Positions 1-12,774 of a DNA stretch of 64,000 bases are shown one piece after another. The DNA comes from Sipunculus nudus (Eukaryota > Annelida > Sipuncula > Golfingiida > Sipunculidae): positions 58,941,300 through 59,005,299 of the forward strand of contig CM049314.1 of NCBI GenBank assembly GCA_026874595.1, given 5' to 3'. Position 1 is the stretch's first letter; every line of letters starts with the position of its first letter. The position numbers were made by a program, and so were the translations under genes. The notes under the pieces were generated by a model that was given only the letters and a program-made list of their open reading frames with translations, ran no database searches and was not told the DNA's origin.

Positions 1-600
1 TACTTCTAAACCTTATTCCTTATTGGTTTGTAAGAAGTTAAAAATCATTAAGAAAATAAAATTTTCCGTTACATTATGATGTCAGTTCTTGATGATTCGT
101 CACCAAATTCGAGGAAGTAGGAAGGGGCTTTATGAACGTGACTCTCTCTTGAGGGGTTCTTGTGGTAGTCGTATTGTAGTCGTGTTGAAGTCGTGTCGAT
201 GTCATTGTCCTTCGTGAGCATTCGTGACTTTGTTTTACATCACGAATTTACAAGAATTATATAGACTCTCATACGACTTACCAAGAAACTGTTACGACTT
301 AGCTACGACTTGTGACGACAAAGCTTAATTTTTGAACATTTCAAAAATAGCGCCACGAATTCTGAGTGCTCAAGACCTCGCTACGAACATTACCGAATGT
401 TCAAGACATCATCTTCGACACCCTGACGACATCCCTACGAAGTATTATAGTGTAAGTTCGTGGCGATTTGGCGTCAAATTCGTTAAAGTAAGAACGGGGC
501 TTTACGAAATGACTGGTGGTTACAGGCATAACACGATGTGCCTGAAATGTTTAGGCATTTCATAAAACGACAGATTTCACAGGTTGGATGTAACATACAT
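1..600. repeat. Degenerate local duplication with recurring TACGAC/GTCGTA words
   Basis: Bases 95-143 and 465-514 are diverged direct copies sharing the core CAAATTCG..AAGTA..GAA.GGGGCTTTA.GAA, about 371 bp apart. Between them GTCGT words cluster at about 160-205 and the complementary TACGACTT words at about 270-315, so part of the stretch could fold back. No gene is seen; the short open frame at 332-565 is composed of this repeat. Confidence 0.55.
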
Positions 601-635
601 ATAATGAGAGAGAGATGCAAATATTCCTGCATGTC

Positions 636-741
636 AATATATATATATATATAATATATATATATAAATATATATATATTTATATATATTATATATAATG
701 TATATATGTATATTATATATATAAAGAGAGAGAGAGAAGGG
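636..741. repeat. Interrupted (TA)n with (AG)n tail
   Basis: About 85 bases of alternating TA with A/T interruptions pass directly into a short AGAGAG run. Confidence 0.9.
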
Positions 742-1488
742 GGGAGCAGAATACACAGTAAAGACGGTTCATATATATATCATTATACGTGTGTGTGTGT
801 TTAATGGATAAATATAAGGCTGTTCTATGAAAATACATAAACATTCTTTAATATGTTTAACAAGTACTTTATTATACTTAAATATATAAAACATGAATAT
901 AATGTCCCCTCTACAGCTTGGTCATTGCAATACAACTGCAGAAACGTTTATTGGAAAAAGTAGGTAACAAAGTTAATATATATTACCGTACCGACCGACG
1001 GGAGTGATTTAGAGAATATTAGGGGTAATACGTTTAAACCGGTGACTATTGACTTTCTACAGATTAAATAACATGGAATAAACCAAACCGTTGTAAACCA
1101 AAATCAAATTATTTCATCCCCCGGGACGGTTTATTTAACTTTTTCATTACCGTATAATAGTTCTGGCTGAACTGCATCCAGAGGTTTATCTATTTTCACT
1201 GGCAACTTGTAAATCAGAACGATTTCCAAAACGCCATCCACATTCCCATTTTTTGCTAAAACAAAAAGAGTGGAAGAAACGTCTGTGTGTAAATAGCACA
1301 TTTGACCAAAATAGTGAAATAACAGAAAAGTTGGCTGTTATAATATTACTGTTAATGTACTGACGGACGGAAGATGCATGTCCATGCACGTGTTAAAATC
1401 AACACACACTCATTCTATCTTTTTTTTCTTTCTTTGTATATAAACTTTGTATACAAGAATATTTGTATTTGGTCAGAACCTGACTTTT

Positions 1489-1490
<2 letters not shown>
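742..1490. other. AT-rich non-coding stretch
   Basis: A short GT run occurs near 789. The reading frame at 1186-1389 has no family resemblance. Nothing else is supported. Confidence 0.6.

Positions 1491-1491
<1 letters not shown>

Positions 1492-1553
<62 letters not shown>
1492..1553. repeat. (TA)n microsatellite
   Basis: About 62 bases of uninterrupted TA. It abuts the MITE that starts at 1554, so the TA target of that element lies inside this array. Confidence 0.95.
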
Positions 1554-1556
<3 letters not shown>

Positions 1557-1734
1557 TGAAACCGTTGTGTCGAAGTTGAAGGGACCTCAGAAAACTTCGA
1601 CTCATCCGAGGTTCGACACAAGCGGGTTTTACTTGGTTATAATGTAACTAGAGTTGTCCGGAAGATCGAGTCTGTAACTTCGACATAAGCGGGGTATTCG
1701 ACTTAAGCGAGTTCGACACAACGAGGTTTTACTG
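1554..1734. mobile_element. pogo/Tigger-like MITE, 181 bp
   Basis: The left end reads CAGTGAAACC(G)TTGTGTCGAA and the inverted right end reads CAGTAAAACCTCGTTGTGTCGAA. These are terminal inverted repeats of over 20 bases with few differences. TA lies immediately outside both ends (1552-1553 and 1735-1736), the target duplication of Tc1/mariner/pogo transposons, and the CAGTAAAACC start matches the Tigger/pogo terminus. The interior repeats TTCGAC and AAGCG words and has no open frame, so the copy is non-autonomous and would depend on a transposase elsewhere. Confidence 0.82.
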
Positions 1735-1787
1735 TATATATTCTCATTCCATGTCTCTGTAGAATGTACCGGCATGGCTATTCTTAC

Positions 1788-1901
1788 ATCTCTCTCTTTC
1801 TATTTCTCTCTCTCTCTTTCTCTGTCTATCTCTCTGTCTGTCTCTCTTTCTTTCTCTCTGTGGCTCTCTCTCTCTTTCTTTATATATATATATATATATA
1901 T
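1788..1901. repeat. CT-rich tract followed by (TA)n
   Basis: A degenerate TCTC/TTTC pyrimidine tract runs to about 1880, then about 21 bases of TA. Confidence 0.9.
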
Positions 1902-3050
1902 TTCCCTAAATGTAGGATAATCAGTTCACAGTGCAGGAGACGTTGAAATTGGCACTATATCTGGTAAGAAATAGGGCAGTTTTTGTCCAACATATGTATG
2001 TTTTAATTTAAATATTGTACTGTTCAAGTAACCAAATTCACATATCAATTAATAAAATATATATATTTTTTGCATCTTTGTATTCTCTCTGAACGAGTGC
2101 ATTAACCCCCCCCCCCCCCCCCCCCCGCCCCCTTACCCCCATGCTTATTGAGTTTTGGCCATGGTACTGTCCTTGGCGATCAAGGAACAAATTGCCCCCT
2201 TCGGATTTAGGTTTTTTTCCCGCCGAAGTCCCCTGAGGGAGATGCGTCTTCCGCCCTTTCATCGCTTTGTTATATAGAGGTTAGGGTGAAGTCCCACAAT
2301 GCAATGGCCACCTTAGGATAATTGGGACTGCGAGGTATTGGGCCTCCTGGCAGATGTATCGTGAAGTAGATAATGGGGTATTCTTTTGTCCATGTGTCAC
2401 TGAAAAACTGTCGCAGGCAGTGTTGTGTCATTATATATTGAGAAGCAATGTACCCAGTTAGGCCAGGTTTCACTTGATATGAATCGTGCAAACGGAAATG
2501 GCTCTAAGGGATAAGACGGTTGTCATTCGCCTTAAATGTAGACATAAAAGTGGTAGGATCAATCTAAGGATTGGTTATTTACATTTAATCTTTGACTTCA
2601 ACTCTTATTGTGTATCTTATCATGTATGCACGCGTAAAGTACCCCTATTCAGTGCTATCCTGATTTATTTGAAAATCATAATTAATAAGTGAATATAAGG
2701 TAAACAGCAAATGTAATACAAAATGAATATAACTATTTTAAATAATAATAAAATAATATTAGTAAATTAACAAATTTAACATTCAACACGTTATTATAAT
2801 ATATATATGTTATATATTATAATAAAAAATATAATATATATATATTATATATTATAATAAAACTGCAAATATTTGTGATCAGTTGCATAAGACGAAACCG
2901 CTTTTGTGTTTTTCCCATATGAGGATGATAGAAAAATATACAGAGAAAACATCGCCACACCCTGCAGATGTTAACGTAGGTCGAGAGGTTTCCCGGTGAG
3001 TCGCGGTCTGACCGAGTCGGGCAAGAAAAAAAAATTATTGCCGCTTTATT
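1902..3050. other. Non-coding stretch with C21 tract and AT palindromes
   Basis: A run of 21 C occupies 2106-2126, followed by GCCCCC. Bases 2791-2861 hold two AT-only foldbacks built from ATTATAATATATAT. The frames at 2038-2491 (-) and 2486-2692 (+) resemble no family. Confidence 0.65.
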
Positions 3051-3099
3051 GTGTACTTTCCAGAAATAAGCCCGAGGTACCTGGGGTTACGTGTATGTA

Positions 3100-3290
3100 T
3101 TTACACAAAATACTATTCCTTTGCGCCAGGGACTTCCCAACCTGCCTCCGTGCCTAGTTTATGACGTCACCGTGCGTCACACTTGTATACAGGCGGGTAT
3201 AACTGGCGCAATAAACCGATCTGGCGCGCACCTGTCGCGGGGCTTCAGGACCATTGACGCAATTGCGCAGAATATCCCGGGATAGCTTAC
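3100..3290. promoter_or_regulatory. CpG-rich patch with a full CRE palindrome
   Basis: Against AT-rich surroundings, this patch is dense in CpG and GGCGC/GCGCAC words. It carries TGACGTCA at 3162-3169, the full CREB/ATF palindrome, plus TTGCGCA near 3262 and TATCCCGGGATA near 3273. Such composition fits a regulatory element, but no TATA box or transcript structure is identifiable. Function is inference only. Confidence 0.25.
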
Positions 3291-3300
3291 CTGTGTTTTT

Positions 3301-6300
3301 GTAATTAGAGCAAGGCACTTGGTTCAGTAAGCTGCATCTGTTATGTCAGTGCTACCTGTATCGTTAATGTGCTCGCTAGAGCTTTGTGCCCACATACATC
3401 GTTTTAAAAGCCGTGTGCAGTTGGATGCTTGAGCATTGTAATAATATCTCATGTGTTTCTTCAGCCCCAGCCTCTGTAGTCATTAATTACCGCTGACGTG
3501 TTGTACCATGTTACCAGCGACCAATATTAACTACATAATGGGTCCTCGTTTGATTTGAGATATTTTTCAGGGGCTTCGTTTTACACGTGTTCATGCAAGA
3601 AGGGTTTTTGTTGAATTCGTTTTATCCATCCCATATCCCTTTACCACCCATCCATTATTCTTGACACTAACCTTTGAATAATATATTTTGACCACACATT
3701 ATTTAATGCGTAAAAAATACTCTAGCTAGACATAATAAGTAATAATGTGTTTGATAGATTTTGACATCTTCTTTTATTTTCGCTCATGTCTGTCTATTTC
3801 TCAGTCTGTACGACTCTTTGCCAAAACAGTATCTAATGAGGTTTGTTATAAATTTAAGCCATAACTGTTACGCAAGGTATGCGTGTACACATCTATCTCA
3901 TGTCAAGGAACTGTCACCGGCAATGACCTCTGGTGGAGGATTTTGGTACAATTACAAGGCATTTTGTATTTTCATGGAAAGATGATAGTTTACAAGGAGG
4001 TCATTAAAAACTGTCGTCGATGTAAGTAAAACTCGGTACGTGAAAAGGTTCTGTATCTCGTTCTTTGGCCTATATAGTGCAGTAAGCCGCACCTGGGTTT
4101 GTGGTTTGTGGTGACTTTAGTAAAGGTAGAAATAGTAGTAGTTTCCGAGCTACTGATCACAAGCAGCTGTTGCGAGAGTAATGGAATACATTAGGTGCAA
4201 ATGTACATGGTGGAGGTGTTAAAGGAGATGCGTACCGATAGGAGAAGTGTAACAAGTGGTATTAGTTGCAGCAACAGCTACATTAATAAACGACTAATAA
4301 TACTAATACTAATAATAATAAAAATATTAATAAGAAGAAGGATACATTATTCTCTAATAATGTTAATGATGATTATGATAATGATGTTTTTATTTGTTGC
4401 AACAGTACTTGTAATGGCAAGAGAAGTAACAAAATATAAGTGAAAACTGTTATAATCATGAATATTACTCGTAGTTGTTGCTGTAGGTGTAGACGTAACA
4501 GTTATGACCTAAAAACGCTTTTAGTAGAATTAGTAATTCATGCTGACTTATTATCAGTGGAAGACGAAGCTATTGTGGGCTGGCGAATCAGTTGTCGAAG
4601 TAGTTGTGAAGGCATAGTAGTAAGAATAGTAATAGAAATCGTAGACGTTGAAGTAAAAAAAAAATATCTAAGGGTAACGGAAGAACTGGTATTTACTTGC
4701 TGTAGCAGATATACGAATTATAAGATGAATTAGGCCGTATCTGCACTTTGTTCGCCTCTAAATCGGATTTTACTAAATATTATATTTGGAACCGGTATAA
4801 CGAAAACCCTAACTTAAGTAAACCGAACTACTGTAGACGTTTTTTCAAGCAGATTACTGAAACCGAATTTATGCGCATCAGTGGCCCAGTGCGGACAAAG
4901 TAAACCGATGAATGATCTGGATTATTTGCAAATGCGGGTACAGCTGTAGAAAAAATACCTCAGTGAACTATAAAAAGGACAGTTATTTTGCTATTACTAA
5001 TCCATATATACCGTTCGAGCCTTATAGTTTTGTCTGCTAAAATTATTAGACATCCATAAGCTGACCCCTTGTAGAAACCCGCATAACCGAAACCCTTCAT
5101 TATATTTTATTTATATATAATTATTCATCTACAAGTATTCCGATGTCATGCTATGAAACCTTGAGTACATATATATAATCATAACTATAAATGAGGAACA
5201 GAATGAACTATAACAACAAAAAGCTTGACGAGTAAATATGGGAGGTTTCTGAGCATATTTATTTTATGTAGGCGATCACGCACTCCAACTAAGGAACCAA
5301 GCTACATCTATCATAAGCTCGGCCAGAGTTGGGAGGGCTCGTCTTTTGCTTATAATATCGCTCACTCGATGAATACCTTGTGTCATGCCATCATTACCAG
5401 AGCAGAAAAAAATACGAACACTCGTAGTGGGGGAGTAGTACAATATGGTGGTACTAAAGGCCGTACAGCACCTGTTGCAATACTGAGTGATTATTAGTTG
5501 TACAGCAACTGAAGTACCAGCGGCAGCACCAACAGCAGTAGTTGTAGTAACATGCACACGGGAAGCACAGTTTGTTATATATAGCGAGCCTGACGATTGT
5601 TAATGAGATATACCAGAATGACAATTATATTTTTTTCTGTTGATTTTATTTGGAAAGGAATACTGATCTGTCATATTCAATTATTGCTTCTTCTGTAGAT
5701 ACATTCTTAATTCTTTTTCTGAAATTTCCCTTGTAAGCTTAATACCTGGATAAAAACCATTATAGTTCGGCCTCAGTGTTTTGCATTTTTAATCATATAA
5801 TTATTTTTTTTTACTTGTGCTGTTTTTTAGTGTATTCAGAAAGATGATATGCCAATACATGAGCAAAATAGAAAATATAGCATACGCATGAAAGTATGAG
5901 CTAAGAAGGAGAAAAACCAATTTTGTTGGTTAAATATGAATGCATATATACCGTGAGCATTTTTATGTGCCTGATTAATCGAGCATCTTTTTAGAACGTG
6001 AAAATCAAACTTAAACGAGACTCTTTCTTTCGTCAGAATATCACAGAGTGTTTAAAGAAAGCAGGAAGAAACTCTTCTGTTAAACATAAGTGAGTGTTTG
6101 TTATAAATAAAGACAATGCATATTTGTACTTCTTTTACTTTTGAATAAAAAGTTAATTTTTAAGTAAGAAAATAAAATTTTCATTCAACTTTAGTAATGC
6201 TAAATTTTGTGTAGGGACGCCTTTGTGACGAAAAAGGTAAGACGTTAACCTTACTTTAGGACCAGCATGCAACGCGTGAGGTACGGATACCGTAAATTAT

Positions 6301-7489
6301 CGAATAATTGCCATCACCTGGAGCAATATCGTCACTGATATCAAAGTGGAGACGGCCACATGGCTCGGGCGGTACGTAGAAATAGAAGAGAAAGACAACA
6401 CGCTATTGTAAACATGGTGTGTACGGTACGTCTGTCGTGCGTGGTGTTTCTACCTTCTAGTTGCTCACTTTTTTTACTTTTTTTATTCAGCATCATCAGA
6501 CATTGAGTCATAAGATAAAAAAATCGAAAACCTCCCTGACGAAGGCTGTTAGCATATTTGTCAGGCTCTGATCAGCGTTAATTGACCGCCTTGCTATTCT
6601 AATAGACCTTCCCACAAGCATGCGCATTGCGCGTATAGCGGTTGCACGTGGTGCACACACAATGCACCGGGCTTCTAATTTTACCAGCGGCGTAGGTGTA
6701 ATTGATGCAAAGAGGGTAGTGTAGTCCGTCCAGATATGTTGGACAAAATTTGTTTCAAGGAAAATTACAAAAACATAGGTGTTTTTGTGGTAAGGACGGA
6801 ATAAGTAATAATTTGTAAGGAGACGCATGTGAAATGTAAATCAGAAATGTTACAAATTTAGATTTCAAAGTTTGACAGTTGAGACAAGAAGTCCCGGCCG
6901 TTCTAACCTGCCTAACTGGAAGAGATTCGGTTTGAGTAGAAATGACCTAAGTAGGAAGGATGCCTGGAGTTTTCATATTATATTAGACACTGTACAGTAA
7001 CCAGTATTCCAAATTTTGTCAAGTTAAATTAAATACAAACCAGAAGCCCCGATAGTAAACTTGCCCTGACTGATAAGGGAGAATTTTTAATGGTACGCTT
7101 GGATAAGTGCTAATACTTGTTTTTTGCAAGCATAAAATATCCGCAGAGGCGACACCGGCGATAGAAATATCGGATCCATTTTAGATTCCGACCTACTGAA
7201 TTATCTGATGTAGTCTTTAAAATATCAGGTCCAAACAAGCCATCTTTTTTTAGAAAAAAATATCTTCAAGATATTTAGATATTTGTGTCAAGAGACAGAC
7301 ACGGATACAGTTCAAAATACAACCCTCCCCCTTCTTGCCAACTAAAGTAATAATAATAATCATCATCATTATTATAATAATAATGATAAAATTAATACTG
7401 ATGCTGGTACTAATATTAATATTGCTACTTCTTCATCTACTACTAGTGATAATTTGGCAATGAAAACACTATAATAAATGTAATTATTA
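3301..7489. other. Long non-coding stretch, mostly unique AT-rich DNA
   Basis: Degenerate ATA/ATG trinucleotide runs occur at about 4285-4420 and 7348-7400. AACCG..ATAACGAAAACCC-like words recur near 4791 and 5080, perhaps two remnants of one old repeat. The open frames at 4195-4733, 5225-5557 and 6508-6828 are low-complexity or unrecognised, and none has convincing splice sites with conserved protein. Confidence 0.6.
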
Positions 7490-7632
7490 CACGGCCCGTC
7501 CAAAGGTCGATGGTTTTTATCGGTTCTCCGGGTCCCTTCACCTCAAGACACTACCGAACGCCGCCATTTGAGCCATATGGGGTGCTTAGTTAATATAACT
7601 ATTTGTTCAATCCTTGTAAAATAAATTAAGTT
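7490..7632 (+). repeat. Truncated SINE, body only (same family as 53611-53815)
   Basis: It shares with the SINE at 53.6 kb the ordered blocks GGCCCGTCCAAGG, GGTTTT..CGGTTCTCCGG, CTCC..ACACTACC and CATTTGAGCCAT.GGG, then an AT-rich tail. The tRNA-like head with its box A and box B is missing, so it is a 5'-truncated retroposed copy. Confidence 0.6.
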
Positions 7633-8772
7633 TAAACTTATAATGTAAGAGATAGGTTAAGTTTTTTAAAGAAATTGGATGTAACCGTTCTTTATAGAAC
7701 AGTTCTATTATACAACATGTAACACACTCAATTTGATAATATAGGCAAATGGTGCAATGATCCAAGGTATATTTTTTTCCATTACTTATCCTACGGAATG
7801 ATACACTTGTTATTACAGGGATTGAGAAAGAAATTCTCTGTCGTACTCGCCGAGAAATGCCCAGACCAACAAATCATGCGACATCTACGGAGGAATCAGA
7901 CAAGTTGAACAATCTGTCATGCGTACCTAAATCTTCCGATTTATCCAGTTCATTTTACAATCACTAAATATTCCTCCCGTTGACTGGTATTGATCAAAAT
8001 TTTATTGAAACACTTGGTCCTTGCAATCCTAGTCTGGCAGTAACAAGGTCTGACAGCTTGCTGTCATAGGGAAATGCTTATATCATAATTAATAGCTCCT
8101 ACATATTGTTTTCTCTCAGACATATAATGGTCCCGAGGTCAGGTTGTGATGTTCATCATTGCCTCAGCTGGTATAAAGCGTCCCTGATTGTTTGTATATC
8201 ACCGTGTCATAAATTAGAAACGACTGTCTTCCAGCATATATCGGGATCCACAGATTTGATGCAACTTACCCAGACTCTGTGAAATTTGAATTTGTGTGTT
8301 TAGCGTCCTTCGCCTGTCTCATGGTCGTAAAGTTGTATTTTCTCAAGATCAAGTGGATCCGGTTACCACCGGTTGTTGCAACCGTTTACTGAAGTCCAGA
8401 AAGACAGGGAGCCGTTTATTAAGATGCAATGGTTGTGTTAATGGTATTTATTATAATATGATATCTAATATCATGTTTATTATTATATATATAACACTTA
8501 AAAACGTCCTCTGGTGTTTTATACACCTGATTAATATAACTCCAATATATATGCAGACCAACCTTTGGTTATCCGAAAGCGTTCACACACATTGTTACAG
8601 ATCTCTCTAATATGACTATCTGTGAATCTTTGTTTAATCCTTTTGTATAATATGCCCAATTTACATTATTCCCACCTTTTATCCTCTAATAAATTCGTTT
8701 ATTATTATCGTATATACCCCTCCACTCTAAGCTTATTGTTTTTATAACATTTGTATCGCGACCATTGCGTAC

Positions 8773-8828
<56 letters not shown>

Positions 8829-10246
8829 GTATGCCTCTCTTGGTTTATATACATTTTTTCTTTCTGTGCATCTGGCGTTCGTGCTCTCTTTTGTACCATA
8901 CATAATCCGTTGATACGTCCGTTCTCTCTGTTCATCGGTCTGTCTGTTTGAATAATACCCATAAATGTACAAAGGGATCGTTTTGTATCATTCAAATGAA
9001 ACCTATCGGGGATATCCTATATATTGTAAACGTATGTTTTAATACATTATCATTTATTTGTGACGAATACAGTACTGAAGATGCGAATGTTATTGTAGGT
9101 AACAAGTTTTGGGAAAATTATCAAATTTTCGTGGTGTAAATTGGTGTAAATAGTCCATCGTGGCTGATGGTATGTTGGTTAACACTGAGTCAGTCCACTC
9201 TATCTGTATATGTTAGTCTGACCTCTTTTAGTGATCTGACCTTTGAATAGATGAGCTCCACTGACAAAATCAGACTCAATCTCGCTGACGTCTCAAGTCG
9301 GTTGCCGTCTGACAATCTAATTTGATGACAGTAGTGTGTGCGTAAAATCAATGATGCTCCAGACTCTTGATGATATAAGGGCAGGACCCCCTGACAGATC
9401 AAAGGCATAGAGTAATCATCACTACTGGTCCATTGAGAACTGACGAGCAGTACGCTCTGTGCAAGAGACGGTCTCAAGACCGTGCCACCATGACAACGAC
9501 GTCCTGTGACGCATCACGGCTATCCACAGCTCTGTATTCGGAGCTCCGCGGAGGGGGTCCTTTTTCATGAAAACAAGAATTTGAGTTTAGAGTTCCGGGT
9601 CAGAGATTAAATCTTAGGAGGTCTTAAGATATCTGCATGGTCAATGATGGGGCTGACATTGCTATTGCCTTTTTAACGCTATTTTTATGTTGTTAAAATT
9701 TAGTGCTCTTAGTAATGTCTGGAATGGGAAATGGAAAGTAAATTAGGTCTTATTATTAAACTTCCTCGTTATGTACCCAGAACCGTCAAAATATCCTCTG
9801 CCTCACTTACCTTTTATTAATGAAATTTAGACTGTTGATCTGAAGGTTTTAAAATGTTACACAATCTTTAGAAAAAAAATATGACATTTATAACGTCTGA
9901 CGCGTATTGTGGCATGTTTAAGAAAAGATTTGGTTATCTCTTACTTAAACGGTTTTAAACAAACATGTTAAAACTCACAACATGTTACAACGCACGCAAG
10001 GGGCAAAGGGACTGGTTTAGGTTTTTTTTAGAGCGATAGCCTTGAGTTCATATCTATGGATACCACGGTACATGATTACCTGTCAACCTTGTCATCTATT
10101 TGACGGAACAAGTTATTACCCATGTAATTTCTTGGAATGATTGGCCCTATGAGTTCTGGATCATTTGATGAAGGGACAATGCAGGTGTACTACCTAAAAT
10201 ATATCTCCATGATTAGTCTAATGTGCAAAGATAAGGGAAAAGGATC

Positions 10247-10250
<4 letters not shown>
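7633..10250. other. Non-coding stretch with a (CT)n microsatellite
   Basis: Bases 8778-8824 are an uninterrupted CT array of about 47 bases. Around 9480-9560 the sequence is moderately CpG-rich with the palindrome CTCCGCGGAG. The frames at 8296-8610 and 9190-9477 are not recognised as protein families. Confidence 0.6.

Positions 10251-10302
<52 letters not shown>
10250..10302. repeat. (TA)n microsatellite, left of hammerhead-like segment
   Basis: About 52 bases of pure TA directly adjoin the unique segment 10303-10460. Confidence 0.95.
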
Positions 10303-10307
<5 letters not shown>

Positions 10308-10389
10308 GAGTTACCCTCCGTTGTAAAGTGCCCTATGGCCTACAGACTAGGCCAGAGCGGTGTAACGCAGTAGAAAAACAACACTGTAA

Positions 10390-10437
10390 ATTCATAACAG
10401 TCCGTTTCATGGGATGCGACCCGATCATCAGGTGAAT
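10390..10437 (-). ncRNA. Decayed hammerhead ribozyme-like motif (Penelope-type architecture)
   Basis: On the minus strand the catalytic boxes CTGATGA (10431-10425) and GAAA (10408-10405) are both present in correct order. The 16 bases between them hold a GGG/CCC stem II, with the two outermost pairs lost. After GAAA comes a two-base-pair stem III (AC/GT) closed by a five-base loop, then T as the cleavage-site base. ATTCA before the first box pairs with TGAAT after the cleavage site as stem I, with one mismatched closing pair. Very short stem III with open stem I is the minimal type I arrangement known from Penelope-like retroelements. Broken pairs suggest a relic that may no longer cut. The surrounding 10303-10460 would then be a fragment of such an element. 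Confidence 0.42.
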
Positions 10438-10456
10438 ATTGTGAAATACGCTGTTG

Positions 10457-10460
<4 letters not shown>

Positions 10461-10503
<43 letters not shown>
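10461..10503. repeat. (TA)n microsatellite, right of hammerhead-like segment
   Basis: About 43 bases of pure TA close the other side of the 10303-10460 segment. Confidence 0.95.
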
Positions 10504-10507
<4 letters not shown>

Positions 10508-11770
10508 CCAAATTGTATCTTGTACAAGAAATATTACTCAAGTCCTTGAGTTCAAGTAATTCTAGCCAAGTCCGAAATGTTGAGGTATAAGCCTACATTT
10601 AACAAATGATATAATTATAATTAACCATGCTTATATATCTGATTCCTTTCTTACCAATATAATGCCCTTCTACATAAGAGTGCCACAGCACCCCATGTCA
10701 CCTTAAATGTAAAAACATTATATCATCTTCCACGCTTTCAGCCCATTATGCTACGTTATACTCCAATTTGTTTAATTGATTTTTGTTCTTTGTAAATGGT
10801 TCCCATGTAAAATGTTTGTACTGTAACGGGTACACGGTCTCCGGAATGGTATTGCCTATCAAGTACTGAAGTTCTAAATCATATAGCACTAATCAAATCA
10901 TACTCGTTGAAAGTGGTATAAGCAGTCAGCCGGTGGCGACCCCTACAGACCATGGTCTAAACCTTCAACATGACCTTCGCGTCCCTCCATTTTGTTTAAC
11001 GTCATCTGTGTATCGAGAGCATATCTGTTCCAGAGAAAATCTCATTCCGGTGATTTTAACACTGTTAACATCAGTGTCACTTAATGATAAATTTCATAAA
11101 TTAATTGACAGGGATCAAATAATATCTCCATCATGGGGACTTTTACATTAATAACATCATCTCAGATAATAATAAAGTTTACCAATTAATTACCATGCAA
11201 AAGGAAGCAAATATTTAAGACCATACGAGTTTCCCATATAATAAATGAGCATTCGGAGATTGGTTAACATTTGGTTCCGCATGCGGAAGAAAAATGAAGC
11301 ATACTTATAACGATTCTGAAACATAAATATTTACATTTCATGAGTGGCTTAACATTTTGTTAGGAAATTCACGGTCCAAGCCGCCGTTCAATTAAAAGGC
11401 GCGCCGGACGATGTGGCGGGGATCACGGCGAAACGTGACACGACATTACAGCGACGGACTAGCTGTTCTGACGACGGAAGATTGGGCGTCAGGGTATGTT
11501 TGAAAGAGGACGATTAATTCTAGGACCAGCAGGATGCTAGCTGAATCACACATCGGCGTCTTGGACCTGGGGGTGGCTCCTTCAAGGCCTGTGCCAGCCT
11601 CTATTGATTGCTGTCTTGCTGTGAAAATTAGATTTGCTCCCTAAATTACTCGGTCTTGCCCTCCGGCGTGTTGGCTTTTGCCCATAAACTGACCGGCCTG
11701 GCCACGGTTGGCGAATGCGTGGAGACTCCCGTTGATAGCTCCACTTCTGAAAATATATGAGGAAGTGTTG

Positions 11771-11771
<1 letters not shown>
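10504..11771. other. Non-coding stretch
   Basis: Bases 11370-11500 are richer in CpG (GGCGCGCCGG near 11398) than the surroundings. No gene, tRNA or dispersed repeat was recognised. Confidence 0.55.

Positions 11772-11854
<83 letters not shown>
11772..11854. repeat. (TA)n microsatellite, long
   Basis: About 83 bases of alternating TA with one phase slip (TT) near 11821. The apparent minus-strand open frame of repeated Tyr-Ile is an artefact of this array. Confidence 0.95.
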
Positions 11855-11861
<7 letters not shown>

Positions 11862-12600
11862 CGCATAGTGTGGTTTAAAGTAAGGTTAGCTGAAAACATC
11901 TAATGCTTAATTTACTCTTGGTATAGGGGCATTCCTTTTCTGGTGATATCTCAATTTTCCGTACATGTAGTTTTTGTCATACAAGAATACATAGCATTTC
12001 TATTATCATAAATTATTATGTACAAAAGGCTTCTCTTCTATATTGTTCTCTATTTTAATTATTGTCTGTTGTGGTAATTCAATGTAAATATGACCATTTT
12101 AGTCAGCCGGCAAATTCGATTAAAAAAAAAAAAATAGCAGAAATAAAGGAATAATCTCTCTTACATCATACCAATAAGTTTGTCATTTTCAAAGAGGTGG
12201 TTTCTTTCCCCATAGAAGAATAATTTTATTGATTAATAGCATGATGCCTTTACCCTTAAAACCTAGTTTTAAGCTTTCTTAAAGCACCACATAGGCAGTT
12301 TCTGCGTCATAAAATTGCTATGTACAGCTCCATACCGCGGTTTATGCCGTGTTAGTGACCTTTAAGTTAAACGGTGAAGGAGAGACCAATCACAACTCTG
12401 TCTAACGAGAATCCTCCCTCCTGTGGAACCAGACGAAGTAATTAGTCCTAAACAAGACAACTACAGTAAATAACAATGTGTGGCGGGTATTTTATCGCCC
12501 TACCGTTCTTGAACCACCTTACCTCAGAGTAATCTCTGTTGTTTTATGTTTGTACCTTTTGATTAATTCTTCCCTTGAAAACAATATGCTTATGTCTTGA
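11855..12600. other. Non-coding AT-rich stretch
   Basis: An A-run at 12122-12134 is the only simple feature. Nothing else recognised. Confidence 0.55.
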
Positions 12601-12611
12601 TGTCTCACATC

Positions 12612-12774
12612 CTCTCTCTCTCTCTTTCTCTCTCTCTCTCCATATCAAAATCTTTTTGTTTCCATTTTTTCTACTTGTATTCTTTTGTTTAACTGCCTAT
12701 CTCTATAACAGAAAACTTTCTTCGGTATTTTTTTCCCGGTATCCTGAAAGTCAATCTGTCTTTATATCCATTTT

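Noticed and set aside
1374-1647. Tyr-Ile repeat open frames on both strands here and at other TA arrays (10.2, 10.4, 11.8, 12.8, 28.0, 36.0, 38.9, 39.7, 46.4 kb)
   Set aside because: They are translations of (TA)n microsatellites.
8705-8995. Arg-Glu and Ser-Leu repeat frames at 8.8, 39.7 and 54.9 kb
   Set aside because: Translations of (CT)n/(GA)n arrays.
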